A stretch of DNA of 7,882 bases from Candidatus Fermentibacterota bacterium. Its GTDB lineage: Bacteria; Fermentibacterota; Fermentibacteria; Fermentibacterales; JCC-6. The notes under the pieces were generated by a model that did no database searches, was not told where the DNA came from, and saw only the letters and a program-made list of their open reading frames with translations. Made by a program: the position numbers and the translations under genes. Position 1 is the stretch's first letter. The number at the start of each line of letters is the position of its first letter. This document shows positions 7,001 through 7,882 of this stretch, piece after piece. The stretch spans positions 1-7,882 of the forward strand of contig JAUWJE010000077.1 in assembly GCA_030607835.1 (NCBI GenBank), read 5' to 3'.

Positions 7001-7389
7001 AGGATTACTCTTTTGGAAGAAATCCTGATGGAGGAACAACCTGGGAGCTCTTCAGTAATCCCACTCCAGGATTTTCAAACTCAATACCTTATTCCCAGAC
7101 AGGATATCTTCAGGTCTCGAACCCCTTCCCAAATCCGGCATTATCCGGGTTAGTCACTCTTGACCTTACTGTTGATGCAGGGCTGACCGTTGTTTCTATT
7201 TACGATATATCCGGCAGACTCGTAGCGGAAGTGATGAACCGGTATCTTGAGTCTGGAGACTATCGAATTTACTGGGATACTCTTAAGGATGGAGGCGGTT
7301 ATGTGCCTTCAGGTGTTTATCTGATTCATGTTCGTCATGCTGCGGGTCTTTCTGCAAATAGGAAGATTGTAGTAATCAGATCGGAATGA
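4057..7389 (+). CDS. Large exported CotH-kinase-like / beta-helix / lamin-tail / sorting-domain protein
   Basis: The protein has 1110 residues. It starts at GTG 4057 with GAAGGGG five bases upstream, and begins with a signal peptide (MKN, then LLLLIVLISLSYS, cut near residue 17). Domains in order: a CotH-like atypical kinase fold, about 40-365, with RLRGDSSRGYPKKSYRITF (62-80), where Lys73/Lys74 sit in the nucleotide-binding strand, and PWDVDKTFG (257-265), the metal-binding DFG-like motif; an FnIII-like module, about 370-465 (YNVYLST, FTDLEPDRYIWTVEA); a right-handed parallel beta-helix, about 485-800, with repeated x-N/D-x-C-x-hydrophobic turns; a choice-of-anchor-Q-like segment (SPCIDSGDP, DGTRSDMGA, about 806-850); a lamin-tail domain, about 855-1005 (VINELQSRN, DDWLEIYNGS, IPSGGYLVVWAD); and an Ig-like sorting domain, about 1018-1110 (NPFPNP, SIYDISGRLV, PSGVYLIHV). 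CotH of Bacillus phosphorylates spore-coat proteins. Here the Asp usual in the N-N-W-D motif before HNYY is Ser235, so activity is doubtful. Likely role: a cell-surface or secreted adhesion or carbohydrate-binding protein. Confidence 0.9.
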   Translation: MKNILLLLIVLISLSYSEVPSYMIYCDQDDYNEMITNWHVEDIEIDCTVVRDDTVYTDARIRLRGDSSRGYPKKSYRITFSDFDPLNGRTRWNFNSEYTDHTYIHSWLFAWIMEQLEYPCFKVDHARLYVNDSYIGLYIKTDPVDEQFLIENALDPQGNLYKAAVDGACLSIYDNVDEFWDKRTNTSEGWNDLYELIDYLDHVPPESLHRDISEWFNINRLLTIVATNTLTNNYSTYYHNYFMYHDVQGSGVWTMMPWDVDKTFGSWITRAFSAGVNAFWYDNPLFEKIIINPVLFELYFDRMQSITDEVINITVLGPVIDSLELALEQAVIDDLMDAIDVVEFHEEIEILRNDRIPFKMDAMLSQYDNAPRPFQAHRGDTLSLGDRFISWESTEALSGEVVKYNVYLSTSFGSPDSIVQHHYGISDTFFTFTDLEPDRYIWTVEAQASNWYTEAYDHWNPLTVTSDYTELSGTLSGTTFLQKNNSPYLITGDIYIPYGSSLYIEGGVDIRVVGGVGFNCSGSLRSEGNSSDSVRFLANISSESWNGIRLSGDVAVFRYTSFTNSTGYGGAGSNTACILALNTDLTMENCSFSYNERCIQVSGGSATLDSCDLTGWNTGELFFMDAGVSALIVDSRFGNMINPPASYHDAVEFQNCTYGEYVVRNCEIFNIAGDGIDLNGSFLTAEDNLIWGIEDKGFSIGVNPGAGSGTSEVTLLRQIVLDCYEGISIKDGSVALIDRCTVFNCETGIRAYEKTAGYGGGYATIVGSIISGNNKLFSFEDGAVSSVNYCLTGSDEPWQGQGNIAADPGFTGWGDLDFHLSYTSPCIDSGDPSVNDPDGTRSDMGALFYPQVFEGLVINELQSRNETTIADEYGEYDDWLEIYNGSEYDCDLSWAYLSDDPSNLSRYRFPAGSVIPSGGYLVVWADGNCWQNGYHLPWRLSGERDSLYFSRQPVESGRLLRGVDTAPAPELIDSITFGIIEQDYSFGRNPDGGTTWELFSNPTPGFSNSIPYSQTGYLQVSNPFPNPALSGLVTLDLTVDAGLTVVSIYDISGRLVAEVMNRYLESGDYRIYWDTLKDGGGYVPSGVYLIHVRHAAGLSANRKIVVIRSE

Positions 7390-7404
7390 CTGGAGAATTC
7401 CTGA

Positions 7405-7882
7405 ATGAATAAAGGGTATAACCCGCCTGAATATGTAATACTGCTATTAATCCTTCTTCCTTTCATGCTGATACATGCGTCCTGTATTTTCGATTCTCCA
7501 TCCACGGTTCCCGGTTATCCATCTAAAGTTGATTTTTCAATTCCATTTGAGTCTCTGGGTACACCATCAATGTGTGAATGCACATATGTGCGGGACCTGG
7601 CTCTTGTCATCGCGGATAGGAACATTGTTCTTGTTGACATTGAATATGGAGAACTGGTTTCTGTGCTCGATACAGGTGTTGAAATTCGTGATCTGGGTGA
7701 TACTGATGTCGACGGATACGCATATGTTCTGACTGACAGCCTGCTTTTTCCTGTAGATCTTGTTGGAGAGTGCCTTGATCCTCCACTGAATATTGGCAGC
7801 GGGGGAAGATTCATTTCCACATCAGGCGTCGATTGTACCGCCTGGATAGTCCATGAAAACGATTGTCTGACAAAGGTTGATC
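7405..7882 (+). CDS. Membrane-anchored or lipoprotein beta-propeller-like protein (5' part, runs off the window)
   Basis: The frame is open from ATG 7405 to the window end (159 residues seen), with GGAG at 7392-7395 nine bases upstream and a 15-base gap after the CotH gene. Residues 11-23 are a strongly hydrophobic helix (VILLLILLPFMLI) followed by HASC with Cys27. This resembles a type II signal peptide, but His at -3 is unusual for a lipobox, so an ordinary signal peptide or anchor is also possible. After a proline-rich linker, the segment 60-160 repeats strand patterns typical of propeller blades: LALVIADRNIVLVDIEYGEL, DVDGYAYVLTDSLLFPVDL and CTAWIVHENDCLTKVD. The visible part contains six Cys beyond Cys27? 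only Cys57, Cys59, Cys123, Cys144 and Cys154 are seen, which could form disulfides outside the cytoplasm. The gene is a candidate relative of the propeller-like gene that ends at 206. No specific function is recognised. Confidence 0.8.
   Translation, partial: MNKGYNPPEYVILLLILLPFMLIHASCIFDSPSTVPGYPSKVDFSIPFESLGTPSMCECTYVRDLALVIADRNIVLVDIEYGELVSVLDTGVEIRDLGDTDVDGYAYVLTDSLLFPVDLVGECLDPPLNIGSGGRFISTSGVDCTAWIVHENDCLTKVD

Overview
The window is AT-leaning bacterial DNA (roughly 45% GC by eye) with seven genes, all on the + strand and closely spaced. Two large proteins carry the Ig-like C-terminal domain ending in (S/P)SG(M/V)Y, seen in exported proteins of FCB-type bacteria and related candidate phyla (Fermentibacterota, Cloacimonadota, WOR-3, Latescibacterota and similar). 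The standard genetic code fits, because genes end at TGA, TAG or TAA where their families end. The phylum is an inference from protein style; no rRNA or marker gene is present.

Layout: (1) bases 1-206 are the 3' end of a beta-propeller-like gene. (2) 282-1778 encodes an S8 subtilisin-like peptidase with an intact catalytic triad and a C-terminal sorting-type domain, but with no visible signal peptide and an apparently shortened N-terminus. (3) 1864-3264 encodes a PurF paralogue that lacks the catalytic Cys and glutamine-binding residues but keeps the PRPP loop and four candidate Fe-S cysteines. (4) 3304-3570 is a small cupin gene that appears to start at CTG. (5) 3573-4010 encodes a YjbQ/UPF0047 protein. 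(6) 4057-7389 encodes a 1110-residue exported protein: CotH-kinase-like domain, FnIII-like module, parallel beta-helix, lamin-tail domain and sorting domain. (7) 7405 to the window end is the start of a membrane-anchored or lipoprotein beta-propeller-like gene.

The surface proteins (peptidase, CotH/beta-helix protein, two propeller-like proteins) bracket a compact cytosolic group of PurF-like, cupin and YjbQ genes. That group is the most intriguing part. PurF chemistry feeds the AIR branch to purines and thiamine, and YjbQ has been linked to thiamine phosphate synthesis, so a shared role in phosphoribosylamine or thiamine metabolism is a testable idea, though only an inference. The gaps from 1864 onward are at most 46 bases and contain no convincing terminator, so one transcript could cover genes 3 to 7. 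No tRNA, rRNA, CRISPR array, insertion sequence or phage gene was seen.
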